Below, one piece after another: positions 1-8,053 of a DNA stretch of 20,243 nucleotides (positions within the stretch are counted from its first letter, which is position 1; each line of letters begins with the position of its first letter). The DNA lies in assembly GCA_028279995.1 (NCBI GenBank), contig JANQMQ010000364.1, positions 1 through 20,243 on the forward strand, written 5' to 3'. The translations under genes and the position numbers were made by a program. This DNA is from Candidatus Phaeomarinibacter sp. (GTDB lineage Bacteria > Pseudomonadota > Alphaproteobacteria > CGMCC-115125). The notes under the pieces are model-generated. The model was not told the origin of the DNA and did not search any database. It saw only the letters and a program-made list of their open reading frames with translations.

Positions 1-445
1 TCGCCAAGAAACCATGCGGCAGGTCTTCTGGACGTGCGATGCGGTCGTCGCGATAAAAGGCAACCCACCACTCGGTGGCTGTTGTGGCACGGTGATTTCG
101 AATGCCAGTGCCCGTGTCTTCTTCCGACAGCCAGTAGGAAAAGCCGGCATTCTCCATCGCAATGAAAAATGCCTGAGCCTCAAGGTCAGCTTTGTATGCA
201 ACACCGTTGGGATAAGTGCCCGCGAATGGCGGCGCCACGAGCTCCTGGACAAAGATCAAATCAAATGGTTCGAGCAGCTCAGCAAGCAGGTGATTTTGCT
301 TGTTCTTGAAATGACCCAAAAACTGAATGTTAAAGCTAACCGCGCTGACGGGCTGTGAAGCCGATACCGTTGATGGAGCGACCACGATCACCATAAGAGC
401 AAACGCAATCTGCTTTAGGGCAAGCTTTGGCGTTTGCAAGATCAT
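1..445 (-). CDS. Secreted endonuclease/exonuclease/phosphatase family protein (C-terminus cut by window edge)
   Basis: The minus frame stays open from an ATG at 445 to the left edge, giving 148 residues with no stop. Residues 1 to about 28 form a signal peptide: lysines, then a hydrophobic stretch ending in a VSA-type cleavage site. The mature part begins with VSFNIQFLG and continues to DLIFVQEL. These match the first strand Asn and the metal-binding Glu of the Mg-dependent EEP fold (DNase I, exonuclease III, phosphodiesterases and sphingomyelinases). The catalytic His residues would lie beyond the edge. A strong GGGGAG ribosome site sits about 8 bases upstream, inside the end of the 82-aa gene, so the two are probably co-translated. 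The export signal suggests action in the periplasm or outside the cell. The substrate could be nucleic acid or a phosphodiester lipid, and the visible part cannot decide. Confidence 0.8.
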   Translation of the reverse strand, partial: MILQTPKLALKQIAFALMVIVVAPSTVSASQPVSAVSFNIQFLGHFKNKQNHLLAELLEPFDLIFVQELVAPPFAGTYPNGVAYKADLEAQAFFIAMENAGFSYWLSEEDTGTGIRNHRATTATEWWVAFYRDDRIARPEDLPHGFLA

Positions 446-449
446 GCGT

Positions 450-698
450 TCACTCCCCGATCCCTAAGTCATCTGTTTTACCCTCTAGAAGGGGCGGGGT
501 TGTACCTCTACCTGGATCGCATGCCACGTGTTTCGGTGTGTCGACAAAATTGAAGATGCAGCACTCGGGCTCTATCTGTGAGGTATCATTTCTTTCACAG
601 GGCTTCTTTACTGGGCTGATCAGTTCTGGAACGAGGCGCGGAAAGTCCTTTGCAAGTTCGTTCTTCGTAAGGGAACCAATTGTTTCTGGATGACCCAT
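450..698 (-). CDS. Small protein of unknown function, middle gene of the operon
   Basis: This 82-aa reading frame lies between the 884-aa gene (stop 18 bases upstream) and the EEP gene (start 4 bases downstream). The tight spacing is the main reason to accept it. A GGA-containing weak ribosome site precedes the ATG at 698. The protein is acidic and polar, has no signal peptide or membrane segment, and has four cysteines, two of them adjacent (about residues 34, 46, 47 and 60). I recognise no family. It may be an accessory or immunity-like partner of its neighbours, but that rests on position only. Confidence 0.55.
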   Translation of the reverse strand: MGHPETIGSLTKNELAKDFPRLVPELISPVKKPCERNDTSQIEPECCIFNFVDTPKHVACDPGRGTTPPLLEGKTDDLGIGE

Positions 699-716
699 CG
701 TTTTTCCAAAGCAAGT

Positions 717-3371
717 TTATGCAGTGACCTTCAGTGTGCTGACATTGGTCTGTAGTGAATGCGTATATGTCGAGTTGGTCAGGCGAGCCATGGTGAAGAG
801 CAATGCCAATGTTGCCGGTGAATAAATGTCTGCGGTGCCGATAATCTGCTCCGTGTCGCCTGCCTGCATACTTGCCTTCATGCCTGTGGCGACTTTCTTC
901 TGGAGTCTGTTCAACCGACGCTGCTGTTGTTTGCGCGCTAATGATGAATCATCGTCCAAGTCAAGGCTCCAGGCAGCATGCATGTTCGTCAGCGCGATCC
1001 CCAAACCACGCAGGTAGCAGAGCACTTGTCGTAGGGCATCAACCCTTCTGTTTGTTCCCAATGCCTCTATCGCAGCCCGGCCGATACTGTCGTCGCGAAG
1101 GTCTGCTGCACTGCAGTCGCCTGTTGTCGACAAGAACGCCAACACTTCTTCTACTGAGTCTGGTTCTTCAACTCGGAAGCGCGCCGCCTGCAGCCTCGTG
1201 ATTGATCTTCTCTTGATGAAGCTGAAAAAAGCGCTGCCACCGTGCTCGGCCACAACCAGCGGCATGAGTTGCCGTGCGAACTCTTGCCTGGCTTCGAGCC
1301 AGTAAGGGTCACTTGATGTGTGACGGCGCATAAGGCTGTTGATCCCGCTGCCGGGGATGGACAACTCACCCGTAAAAGAAACTGGAGGGAGAGTCTCTGG
1401 GGTCTTGGAGGCGAGCGAGTCGTACTCACGTCCAAGCTCTTCCTTCTTGGACTCGTCTATTAGATTGGCGTCACGCAACTGCTGGATAAGATGCGCAAAT
1501 TCGCGTTTTTCCATCAACGGGTCTTCATATGTCAGGGCAAATGAGGTTTCCCAAGTGTCACTTTGCGACGGCAACACAGCTAGCTGAGGCGCGCTCAAAA
1601 AGCTGACAATTTTGTTTTCGTCATTGAAAGAGAATACTTGCTTGGCGAACCCGCGCCCATTGAGCGTTTCAATCGTGATGTTACCTGATCTGTCAACAGT
1701 CCAGGTCGCGGACGATGAGACTTCGCCAGTGCTTTCAAAATTGAATCCAAGGAATGAGATACCCAAGACACTCTTTCTGACACTTTTGATCCATTGTTGC
1801 AGGCGCCCGCCGACGATCTGCACACTCGCATCTTCCGATTTTCCCGTCTTGCTGCGGATCAGGTCGATGAGTGGATCTGGATCGCCAAGTACAACCTGGC
1901 GATGGAATTTCGCTGCTATCTTACTCGTGGGGTCCAGTAGAATATCGACTTCGACTTCTTGGCTTTCACTATTGCTGGAGCTCACATCCAACTTGCCTTG
2001 GAACTTTGCCAAAGCTGCGTCTTCTGATGCCTTTGCGAGCTTGCGTATCAGATCACCATAAGGACCGATGTGCGGCTTGAGATGCTGTGCCAGTTCATCA
2101 GCTTGGACGGTGGCGGCATCGATTACCACACCGAGTTTTGCCAAGGGTGCAACGAGTTTGTCAGCTAGCCCAAGTAGCTTCTCATTGGCTTCGCTTTTTG
2201 CATCTTCAATGGCCTCATCAATGACGCCTTCAAGTTGCTCACGGAGCTTCTTTGCAGCTACTGGCATGGGAAGGCGGTCCAACACTTCCCACGTCACCCG
2301 TTTGATGGTGGGAACAACATCCTCTTCAATCAGAGCCTCTGGATTGAGATTGAGTCTTCCTTGGACCAGTTTCAGCAGAGCCTGTTTTGCGTCACTCTGC
2401 TCTGATTCACCCAGCGCGGCTTTCCACAACGTCTTGATCTGCGGATCAGTGAAAGCACCGTCAATTGCGCCGACAATTGCATCTTTCGCTAGTGTGCCTG
2501 GCTTGAGCAGTGATCCTTGAACAAGTAGGTCAGCAAGGTCAGCTCGTGGACCCAATTCGTCCCTGAGCAACTTAAACCCATCGGCAATCAGTTCTTGAGT
2601 GTCTAATGTGATATCTAGGCCACCCGCGAATTTCCGACTCGACGTATTCTCGCGTTCCAAAATCATCCGGATCTTGCCGTTGGGTTCGCGCTTGTTGGTA
2701 AGCTTGAGGCGTCCTGTCAATGCGTAAGAAGCACTGGCGGATAATTGAGCGCCCCCGGACACAGATTTAATGTCCAAGCCGCGTGACAAAGATAAGGAAA
2801 TACCCGTCGAGAGTTGCGTGGCGTTGTCGAGTGACATGCATTGCAAGTCAGTACTCTCACCAATGCTCGCTAAGTCCCAAGGCGCGGGTAGTGCGTTTAG
2901 TGCGCTGACCACTGCCTCTCGCGCAATCTGCTGCTCCGGCTTGTCGAACACATACTGAAGTCTGCTGGCTACTTCGGCATTTACTTCGACACCAATTGTA
3001 CCGGTGACCGTTCCAGCAGAAAATGGTGTCTTTGCCTTTAGGCCGGCCTCAAGTGATCCTAAGAACTCAAAGCTCAATAGCTTGTGGGAGGGGCGTGCAT
3101 CCGCTGCCATGTCCGGCAGGTCGTTGTCGGAAGGGTTGGCGATCAAAGCAATCACAGCTTCGACACTTCCGGACAACTCGAATGACGCAGGTCCGAAGGA
3201 TGCGCTCGCCTCGCCCGAAAGATCGGCCAAGCTCAGTTTTACCTGATCGGAACCACCGGGATCAGCATCTAATAAAGCGCGGTTCAGCCATGAAATGCCC
3301 GGCAGTTTACTTTCTAGGGCTTTGGCAAGCGTCTCGGTGGAGAATGTACTCCCGTCAAAAGTAAAGCTCAT
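717..3371 (-). CDS. Large 884-aa protein of unknown family
   Basis: This is a long minus-strand frame with a GGGGGAG ribosome site 8 bases before the ATG, and it is the first gene of the three-gene operon ending in the EEP protein. There is no signal peptide or clear membrane helix, so it is probably cytoplasmic. Residues 1 to about 250 are rich in alternating hydrophobic/Ser/Gly/Thr stretches typical of beta strands (for example SGEASASFGPASFELSGSVE and ASASYALTGRLKLTN). About 260-470 is charged and helical. About 480-690 returns to beta-type sequence. The C-terminal 200 residues are helical, with a basic RKQQQRRLNRLQKK segment near residue 825. I see no catalytic motif and cannot name a family. 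The beta-rich blocks could form a lipid-binding or shell-like structure, which would fit the divergent patatin gene, but this is inference. Confidence 0.8.
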   Translation of the reverse strand: MSFTFDGSTFSTETLAKALESKLPGISWLNRALLDADPGGSDQVKLSLADLSGEASASFGPASFELSGSVEAVIALIANPSDNDLPDMAADARPSHKLLSFEFLGSLEAGLKAKTPFSAGTVTGTIGVEVNAEVASRLQYVFDKPEQQIAREAVVSALNALPAPWDLASIGESTDLQCMSLDNATQLSTGISLSLSRGLDIKSVSGGAQLSASASYALTGRLKLTNKREPNGKIRMILERENTSSRKFAGGLDITLDTQELIADGFKLLRDELGPRADLADLLVQGSLLKPGTLAKDAIVGAIDGAFTDPQIKTLWKAALGESEQSDAKQALLKLVQGRLNLNPEALIEEDVVPTIKRVTWEVLDRLPMPVAAKKLREQLEGVIDEAIEDAKSEANEKLLGLADKLVAPLAKLGVVIDAATVQADELAQHLKPHIGPYGDLIRKLAKASEDAALAKFQGKLDVSSSNSESQEVEVDILLDPTSKIAAKFHRQVVLGDPDPLIDLIRSKTGKSEDASVQIVGGRLQQWIKSVRKSVLGISFLGFNFESTGEVSSSATWTVDRSGNITIETLNGRGFAKQVFSFNDENKIVSFLSAPQLAVLPSQSDTWETSFALTYEDPLMEKREFAHLIQQLRDANLIDESKKEELGREYDSLASKTPETLPPVSFTGELSIPGSGINSLMRRHTSSDPYWLEARQEFARQLMPLVVAEHGGSAFFSFIKRRSITRLQAARFRVEEPDSVEEVLAFLSTTGDCSAADLRDDSIGRAAIEALGTNRRVDALRQVLCYLRGLGIALTNMHAAWSLDLDDDSSLARKQQQRRLNRLQKKVATGMKASMQAGDTEQIIGTADIYSPATLALLFTMARLTNSTYTHSLQTNVSTLKVTA

Positions 3372-3406
3372 TGGTGCGCTCCCCCTGCAGAACCATGGCT
3401 TGCTAC

Positions 3407-3436
3407 ACTATAAGCGTGTGTACGATGGTTTCGCAA
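3407..3436 (-). promoter_or_regulatory. Candidate sigma-70 promoter of the 884-aa/82-aa/EEP operon
   Basis: On the minus strand, TTGCGA (3436-3431) and TATAGT (3412-3407) are separated by 18 bases. They match the consensus at 4/6 and 5/6 positions. Transcription would start near 3400, about 30 bases before the ATG at 3371, with the GGGGGAG site inside the leader. This is a pattern match only. Confidence 0.45.
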
Positions 3437-3583
3437 ATCACGCGTATCGGGTTGTAAAATGTTGTGCTTTCAACTTGTTAGCCCAAGAAAATCGCTGAGA
3501 TATCGAGCCTAAGAACCACCTTGGATTGATGTTGGTTGCAGGGTGGTGCCGTGCGCGATAGCGTTATGTGCGTATGGCGGTGT

Positions 3584-3610
3584 GTCGTCAGGCTTTTTGG
3601 CTCTGACGAC
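3584..3610. repeat. Inverted repeat upstream of the patatin gene
   Basis: GTCGTCAG (3584-3591) and CTGACGAC (3603-3610) are perfect 8-bp arms around an 11-base T-rich spacer, 80 bases before the patatin start. It could be an operator or an RNA hairpin in the 5' leader. There is no U-tract after it, so a plain terminator is unlikely. Confidence 0.5.
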
Positions 3611-3690
3611 AGCTGGGATGCAGTTGTCTGTGTCGTCGCCGCCGCAGGCGCTGGGAACAGCCTCTTGGTCTGCCGGTAAGCGAGGAACCA

Positions 3691-5475
3691 ATGCGTGAAT
3701 GCGACCTGATAATGAAGGGCGGGATCACATCAGGCGTGGTCTACCCATTTGCGATTACCGAACTTGCTAAGACGTACAGACTGCGGGGTGTCGGAGGGTC
3801 CTCTGCGGGCGCCATCGCTGCTGCGCTCGCTGCCGCTGCCGAATATCGGCGGCAAACGTCGTCTGACAAGAATGACAACAGCGGGTTCGAAGAGATCGAG
3901 CGCATAGCCGAAGAACTCGCGAATGACATGACGTCCTTGCTTCAGCCCAGTGGGACGTTCAAGGCTTTGTTCGGCTTGCTTCTTGAGATCACCAAAGGCA
4001 ACTCTGCAGCTGGAACCTGCCATTGGCTTCGCATCTCGTACGCTGTCGCAACTCTTTTTTGTGTCCCACTTCTAGTCGGTGGCCTTTTGGCAGCTAGCAG
4101 TGTTGGATCGGTTTGGCTGCTGGGTGACTATATGCTCGCGGCGTTTGTCTTCTTGGTTGGTATCTTGATGGCATGTTGGCTTTCCTTCAGGAAGCTGCGG
4201 CGGTTACTTCTCAATGAACTGCCGCAACATGATTTTGGAATGCTATCGGGTAAAACACAGGCTGGCGGGGATTCTGAGTCGCCGCCGGCATTGACGGACT
4301 GGTTAGCGGATAAGATCGATGTTGTTGCAGGAACAGCTAAACCAGATAGTGCGCCAGCCAAGCCTCTGACGATCGGAGATCTGGAAACAGCAGGGATCAA
4401 CCTTGCGGCTATGACGACAGACTTAACGTCGCAGCGCCCTTACCAGCTTCCCTTACGGTCTGCTCATCACTTCTTTTCGAAACGCGAGATGGAGGCATTG
4501 TTTCCGGATCGCGTTGTTGACTGGATGATTGGTGACTCGGAGCCTGAGAATGGTTGCGCCGCGGAGGGCCCCAATGATCTTTATCCCATGCGCATCGCTT
4601 CAGACTTTCCGGTGCTGCTGGTAGCCCGTCTATCGCTCAGTTTTCCAGCATTGATCCAGGCCGTGCCACTTTGGCGTAAAGACTGGCAGTTGAAGACAGA
4701 GAGCGGCCAATCTGGGGTCTGGCGTCGATGCCTGTTTTCGGACGGAGGTATTTCCTCGAACATGCCGGTTCATCTCTTCGACACTTGGCTCCCGCAGCGT
4801 CCAACTTTCGCGATCGCGCTTAGTGATTGGGATGAGCGTCGGCATGGTGACAAACGCGTACACCTCAGTGACGAGCCACGTCAGAGCACTGACCTTCCGA
4901 CGCCTGAAACCCGCACTCTCTCGAAATTTTTGTTTGCGATCGTTAATGCTGCAAAGGACTGGCAGGACACGCTTCAAACGCGCCTGCCGGGCTTTGCTGA
5001 GCGTATCGTAGAGGTTCGGCTTGACGCCAGCAACGAAGGTGGGATGAACCTCACAATGACGCCAGCCGTTGTCAGGCGCCTCAGTGATCTGGGCCGTGAG
5101 GCTGGACGAAAACTGCGTCAAGACTTCGATTTTGATGAGAACCGCTGGCGCCGTGCAGTCTCAATTCTGCCCGAGATCGAAGCCTCGCTTGTTGGCTTCT
5201 CGGACGCCTATGAGGCGTCGCCGGAAGGTGGAGGCCAATTCACTTACAAATCGCTGCTCAGCAACTATAACCCACGACGCTACAAACCAAGTGGGAAGTG
5301 GCGTAGCGAGACAATGATTCCGTTTGCTGAGGCTTTGGCGTGCCTTGGCGACGCGGCGCGTTCTGCTCCTGTCCAGCAGACCGTGCGCGGTGGAAAGACG
5401 CCTAAGCAAGATACAAGCATGCGGCTTATTGCAGACGCAGACCGAGTACCGACGCGTGACGGTGCAAATAGTTAG
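3691..5475 (+). CDS. Patatin-like phospholipase with internal transmembrane hairpin
   Basis: This 594-aa protein is a predicted serine lipid acyl hydrolase. The oxyanion-loop motif MKGGITSG is at residues 8-15. The nucleophile elbow GGSSAG (residues 35-40) puts the catalytic Ser at 38. The dyad Asp is 351 in SDGGISSNMP. All parts of the patatin Ser-Asp site are therefore present. Unusually, two hydrophobic segments (about residues 115-138 and 143-166) followed by a basic RKLRR stretch lie between Ser and Asp, which suggests membrane anchoring with the active site on the cytoplasmic face. The ATG at 3691 has a GAGG ribosome site 6-7 bases upstream, and the motif begins almost at once, so no longer start is needed. 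It is transcribed away from the 884-aa operon. Bacterial patatins include membrane-degrading defence effectors (for example CapV in CBASS) as well as housekeeping and secreted lipases. I see no nucleotide cyclase here, so CBASS is not supported. Confidence 0.88.
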   Translation: MRECDLIMKGGITSGVVYPFAITELAKTYRLRGVGGSSAGAIAAALAAAAEYRRQTSSDKNDNSGFEEIERIAEELANDMTSLLQPSGTFKALFGLLLEITKGNSAAGTCHWLRISYAVATLFCVPLLVGGLLAASSVGSVWLLGDYMLAAFVFLVGILMACWLSFRKLRRLLLNELPQHDFGMLSGKTQAGGDSESPPALTDWLADKIDVVAGTAKPDSAPAKPLTIGDLETAGINLAAMTTDLTSQRPYQLPLRSAHHFFSKREMEALFPDRVVDWMIGDSEPENGCAAEGPNDLYPMRIASDFPVLLVARLSLSFPALIQAVPLWRKDWQLKTESGQSGVWRRCLFSDGGISSNMPVHLFDTWLPQRPTFAIALSDWDERRHGDKRVHLSDEPRQSTDLPTPETRTLSKFLFAIVNAAKDWQDTLQTRLPGFAERIVEVRLDASNEGGMNLTMTPAVVRRLSDLGREAGRKLRQDFDFDENRWRRAVSILPEIEASLVGFSDAYEASPEGGGQFTYKSLLSNYNPRRYKPSGKWRSETMIPFAEALACLGDAARSAPVQQTVRGGKTPKQDTSMRLIADADRVPTRDGANS

Positions 5476-5484
5476 CGAATAAAA

Positions 5485-5510
5485 CCACTACCGAGTTGGT
5501 CCAGTAGTGG
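5485..5510. repeat. Inverted repeat just after the patatin gene
   Basis: CCACTAC (5485-5491) and GTAGTGG (5504-5510) form a 7-bp stem with a 12-base loop, 9 bases after the patatin stop. No T-tract follows, so it is at best a weak or factor-dependent terminator, or an mRNA-end stabiliser ahead of the next gene. Confidence 0.35.
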
Positions 5511-5586
5511 CATGGCGCGACAATAAGAGGCAATCGGTTGTGGTTTCTCGTTGCTGATTGACCAGGTTGTACGGGAGGATATGACG

Positions 5587-5961
5587 ATGGCTAGTGTTGT
5601 TATCTATTCTGGAAAAGGTGCGCACGCAGCCCAACGCTTAATGGCATTGCTTTCAATCGTCATTGCGACATCAACGCTCTACTTTGCCATCAAGGTTCAT
5701 GCTGGCGGCTTTTGGCCGCCTGGGATTTCGGGACATGAACCCGACAGGGACCTCAATACACTCGTCCTCTTAACGGGCGTTTGGGCCGTGTTCGCCCCTG
5801 CATGGTTCTGGTTTGAGTACTGGTTCTTGTATAGGCCATTCGGCAATCCCAGCCCGGAGGCATTCGAGCACTTCAGGTTCAGTCAGCAGTTGTCCGCGGC
5901 TGTCTGGGCCGGTGTGGTTCTGGTCGCTGGATTTGTAATCGCGCATGCTCTTCCAGAATGA
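5587..5961 (+). CDS. Small three-TM membrane protein of unknown function
   Basis: The protein is 124 aa with three hydrophobic segments: about residues 17-38 (RLMALLSIVIATS region), 57-82 (aromatic-rich, with FAPAWFWFEYWF) and 99-120. It should sit in the inner membrane. I chose the ATG at 5587 because GGGAGG at 5573-5578 is 8 bases away. The ATG at 5581 is only 2 bases away, and a TTG at 5551 has no ribosome site. It follows the patatin gene by 111 bases on the same strand and may share its transcript. I recognise no family. A membrane partner or regulator of the patatin protein is possible from position alone. Confidence 0.65.
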   Translation: MASVVIYSGKGAHAAQRLMALLSIVIATSTLYFAIKVHAGGFWPPGISGHEPDRDLNTLVLLTGVWAVFAPAWFWFEYWFLYRPFGNPSPEAFEHFRFSQQLSAAVWAGVVLVAGFVIAHALPE

Positions 5962-6239
5962 CCGCATAGCGCGGAAGTAAGCACGAACCACTTAGGAACT
6001 TTGAAGGGGTTGAGATCAATTCAAAGGGAGTAAACCCAAACTCATAGATTGCCGGGCCGCATGGCTACTTATTACTTGCTATTTTGTCGGTGACATTGCG
6101 GTTCTAACTGGCTCCTCCTTTATGGGCGGACATCCTTTTGGATTGAGATGCCTTTGGTAGAGCTTGATATCGCTGTTCAAGTCCGGCCAGATCTGGAGCC
6201 CATTCCGTTGACGCTCTCTTCCTACTCGTACATTGAAAC
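5962..6239. other. Gene-free spacer with one short inverted repeat
   Basis: I see no gene on either strand in these 278 bases. CTTTGAA (5999-6005) and TTCAAAG (6020-6026) form a 7-bp inverted repeat with a 14-base spacer, about 40 bases after the 3-TM gene. It has no following T-tract. Nothing else stands out. Confidence 0.5.
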
Positions 6240-6437
6240 ATGATGGAATTCACTCAAACGTCACAAGAACGGCGGCATGCAACCGCAGATGTTATCAGCG
6301 CATCTGTCCAAGGGATGTTAGAGCTATCGAAGGCGCAGGGTCTTCCTGAGTTGCTCATTCAGTTGCTCGAACTGGCGCGTTCAGAAGCAGAGCTGCATAC
6401 CAGCAGTCCTGATGCCAACACCGGACATTCTCAGTAG
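6240..6437 (+). CDS. Possible small helical protein upstream of the integrase
   Basis: This 65-aa frame begins with two ATG codons. The middle part (about residues 14-52) is a regular amphipathic helix pattern rich in Leu, Ala and Glu. There is no signal peptide or membrane segment. No good ribosome site precedes the start, and I recognise no family, so it may be a chance frame. Its place before the recombinase would suit a small excisionase-like or regulatory partner, but it has no visible helix-turn-helix. Confidence 0.4.
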   Translation: MMEFTQTSQERRHATADVISASVQGMLELSKAQGLPELLIQLLELARSEAELHTSSPDANTGHSQ

Positions 6438-6580
6438 CTGGCGGTTGGCTGCATCGTTTTGGCGTGAGTTGCAAATGCTTCTGGCAGTGGGCGCGTTTAG
6501 CTTGATCAGCTGGGCCTAAGGACAATCCGTTTACAATCCAGGCTCCTGTGCTCAGGTTGGTATACGAAATGGAGTTCATC

Positions 6581-8050
6581 ATGGAATCCCATGCCGAAGA
6601 GCGCTCCATCGACCCTGAAGCTTTCAAGAAACTTGCCCATTTTGAGCGGCGAGCGCTTTTGATTTCAGCAGATAGCCGTTTGTGTCTGGAGCCATCCGAC
6701 AAGGTCTACTGGCTCAAACTTCGCAAGAAGAGATATCTTGGATACCAGCGCAATAAAGAAGTCGGACAGTGGCGCGCTCGTGTTTATCACGGAGGGCGCT
6801 ACATCTTCCTCAATATTGGATTTGCGGATGAAGGTCCAAAACCCCAGGGACGTAAACACTACACATTTCGAGAAGCTGTCGATGTCACAACGCGCTTTGC
6901 CGACGACCCAGATTCAATGCCACGTGACCGTAGAACCGACAGGTATCCTGCCTTTCGACTGATCGCGTCGCCGATTGGGAGTGAACTTACTGTTCTGAAA
7001 ATTGTCAGCCTCTATCTGGCAAGTCTGGAAGGGCGCACTTCAAGAGGCTATCTCGCCAACCTGTACCGATCCTTCAACCGTCATATCATACCGGACCTTG
7101 GAAATACTCTGTGTGATGAATTGACGGTTCCGCAAATAAGGGCGTGGTTTGCAGACCTGGATGTCGCACCGGTTCGGTTGTCTGACCCACTTGTGCGGGT
7201 GCCCGGTGGGCCGCTCTTTAGCGAGGATCAGGCCGAAGAGCGGCAGGCCAGAGAGCTGGCAAACCGTGTCATGATTAACTTTCGGTCTTTGATGAACTTC
7301 GCTTGGCATGACGGATTGATCTCAGGCTATGAGCGTCCGTGGATGCGGGTGCGTCCCTACAGGGTGGCGAGACGGAAAATCAAGCGAGGCTTATCTCAGG
7401 ATGAATGCGGCGACCTTGTTAGGTCCTGTCCTAGAGATCTGAAGTATCTTGTGCTCGCCGCCCTGTTTACAGGTGCACGTCTCCCCGAACTTCGGACACT
7501 GAAGCGATCTGCCTTTGATTTCACCTCTGGCTCATTGCTTGTGTACTCTACAAAAGTCCGAAGAGCACGCCGGGTCATTCTATCATTCGAGGCGATCGAC
7601 TTTTTTGAGTTTCTGAGCCTCACGCTCAAGCCCGATGACTTTCTTCTGCGAAAAGATGACGGTGAACCTTGGGCAGTAGGCGAACACACTCACATGTTCC
7701 GCCAAGCCTGTCTGGCTGCCGGCATCGACCGCCACGTGGTGTTCCATGACTTAAGGCATACATATGCCAGCCATCAGATCATGGCCGGCGTGTCTCCGTT
7801 TGTTATCGCAGAGCAACTTGGCCATCGTGATTGTAACGAGCTCTACCGGACCTATGGTCATGTCTCTACCTCTTTCACCAGGCAGCAGATTCGAAGCCTC
7901 ACACCCACCTATGTCCTAGGAGAAGAGCCTCTCAATGCCGTCGCGAAACGGCATGAGTATTTGGCAGCGTATCGTAGGAAGCCGACGGGCCCGATGCCTG
8001 TCCATATTTGGTTCGGCCAAGTCGCCGATTGGTCCAAGCCCGTCTACTAG
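6581..8050 (+). CDS. Tyrosine-type site-specific recombinase (integrase)
   Basis: The protein is 489 aa from the ATG at 6581, chosen because GGAG lies 6 bases upstream. A GTG at 6548 would add 11 residues without a ribosome site. The C-terminal catalytic domain shows the family residues: Arg300 in TGARLPEL, a basic beta-hairpin near residue 325 (STKVRRARR) for the Lys, His389 and Arg392 in HDLRHTYAS, His415 in LGH, and the nucleophile Tyr425 in RTYGH. Residues of roughly 140-280 form the helical core-binding domain. The N-terminal 120 residues, with strand-rich YLGYQRN...WRARVYHGGRY, resemble an arm-site-binding domain. It should catalyse integration and excision of this region. The tRNA-Leu fragment at 12,903 is the obvious candidate target site, though it lies about 4.9 kb away. 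The gene converges with the 133-aa gene with only 3 bases between stops. Confidence 0.93.
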   Translation: MESHAEERSIDPEAFKKLAHFERRALLISADSRLCLEPSDKVYWLKLRKKRYLGYQRNKEVGQWRARVYHGGRYIFLNIGFADEGPKPQGRKHYTFREAVDVTTRFADDPDSMPRDRRTDRYPAFRLIASPIGSELTVLKIVSLYLASLEGRTSRGYLANLYRSFNRHIIPDLGNTLCDELTVPQIRAWFADLDVAPVRLSDPLVRVPGGPLFSEDQAEERQARELANRVMINFRSLMNFAWHDGLISGYERPWMRVRPYRVARRKIKRGLSQDECGDLVRSCPRDLKYLVLAALFTGARLPELRTLKRSAFDFTSGSLLVYSTKVRRARRVILSFEAIDFFEFLSLTLKPDDFLLRKDDGEPWAVGEHTHMFRQACLAAGIDRHVVFHDLRHTYASHQIMAGVSPFVIAEQLGHRDCNELYRTYGHVSTSFTRQQIRSLTPTYVLGEEPLNAVAKRHEYLAAYRRKPTGPMPVHIWFGQVADWSKPVY

Positions 8051-8053
8051 CCC

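Larger units (their letters stand above)
3372..3690. other. Divergent intergenic region between the 884-aa operon and the patatin gene
   Basis: This 319-base stretch has no convincing gene. The left side holds the candidate minus-strand promoter. The right side holds an 8-bp inverted repeat (3584-3610) and the GAGG ribosome site of the patatin gene. I could not pick a confident plus-strand promoter. The region is the natural place for shared control of the two divergent units. Confidence 0.6.

Noticed and set aside
14..358. Plus-strand 114-codon open frame at the left edge
   Set aside because: It is antisense to the EEP gene, whose minus frame has a signal peptide, family motifs and a strong ribosome site. 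The plus frame has none.
1612..2520. Long plus-strand frames of about 150 codons opposite the 884-aa gene
   Set aside because: They are antisense shadows, Ser/Cys-rich, without ribosome sites. The 884-codon minus frame explains the region.
3691..5475. CBASS interpretation of the patatin
   Set aside because: No CD-NTase or other cyclic nucleotide synthase is encoded next to it within the window.
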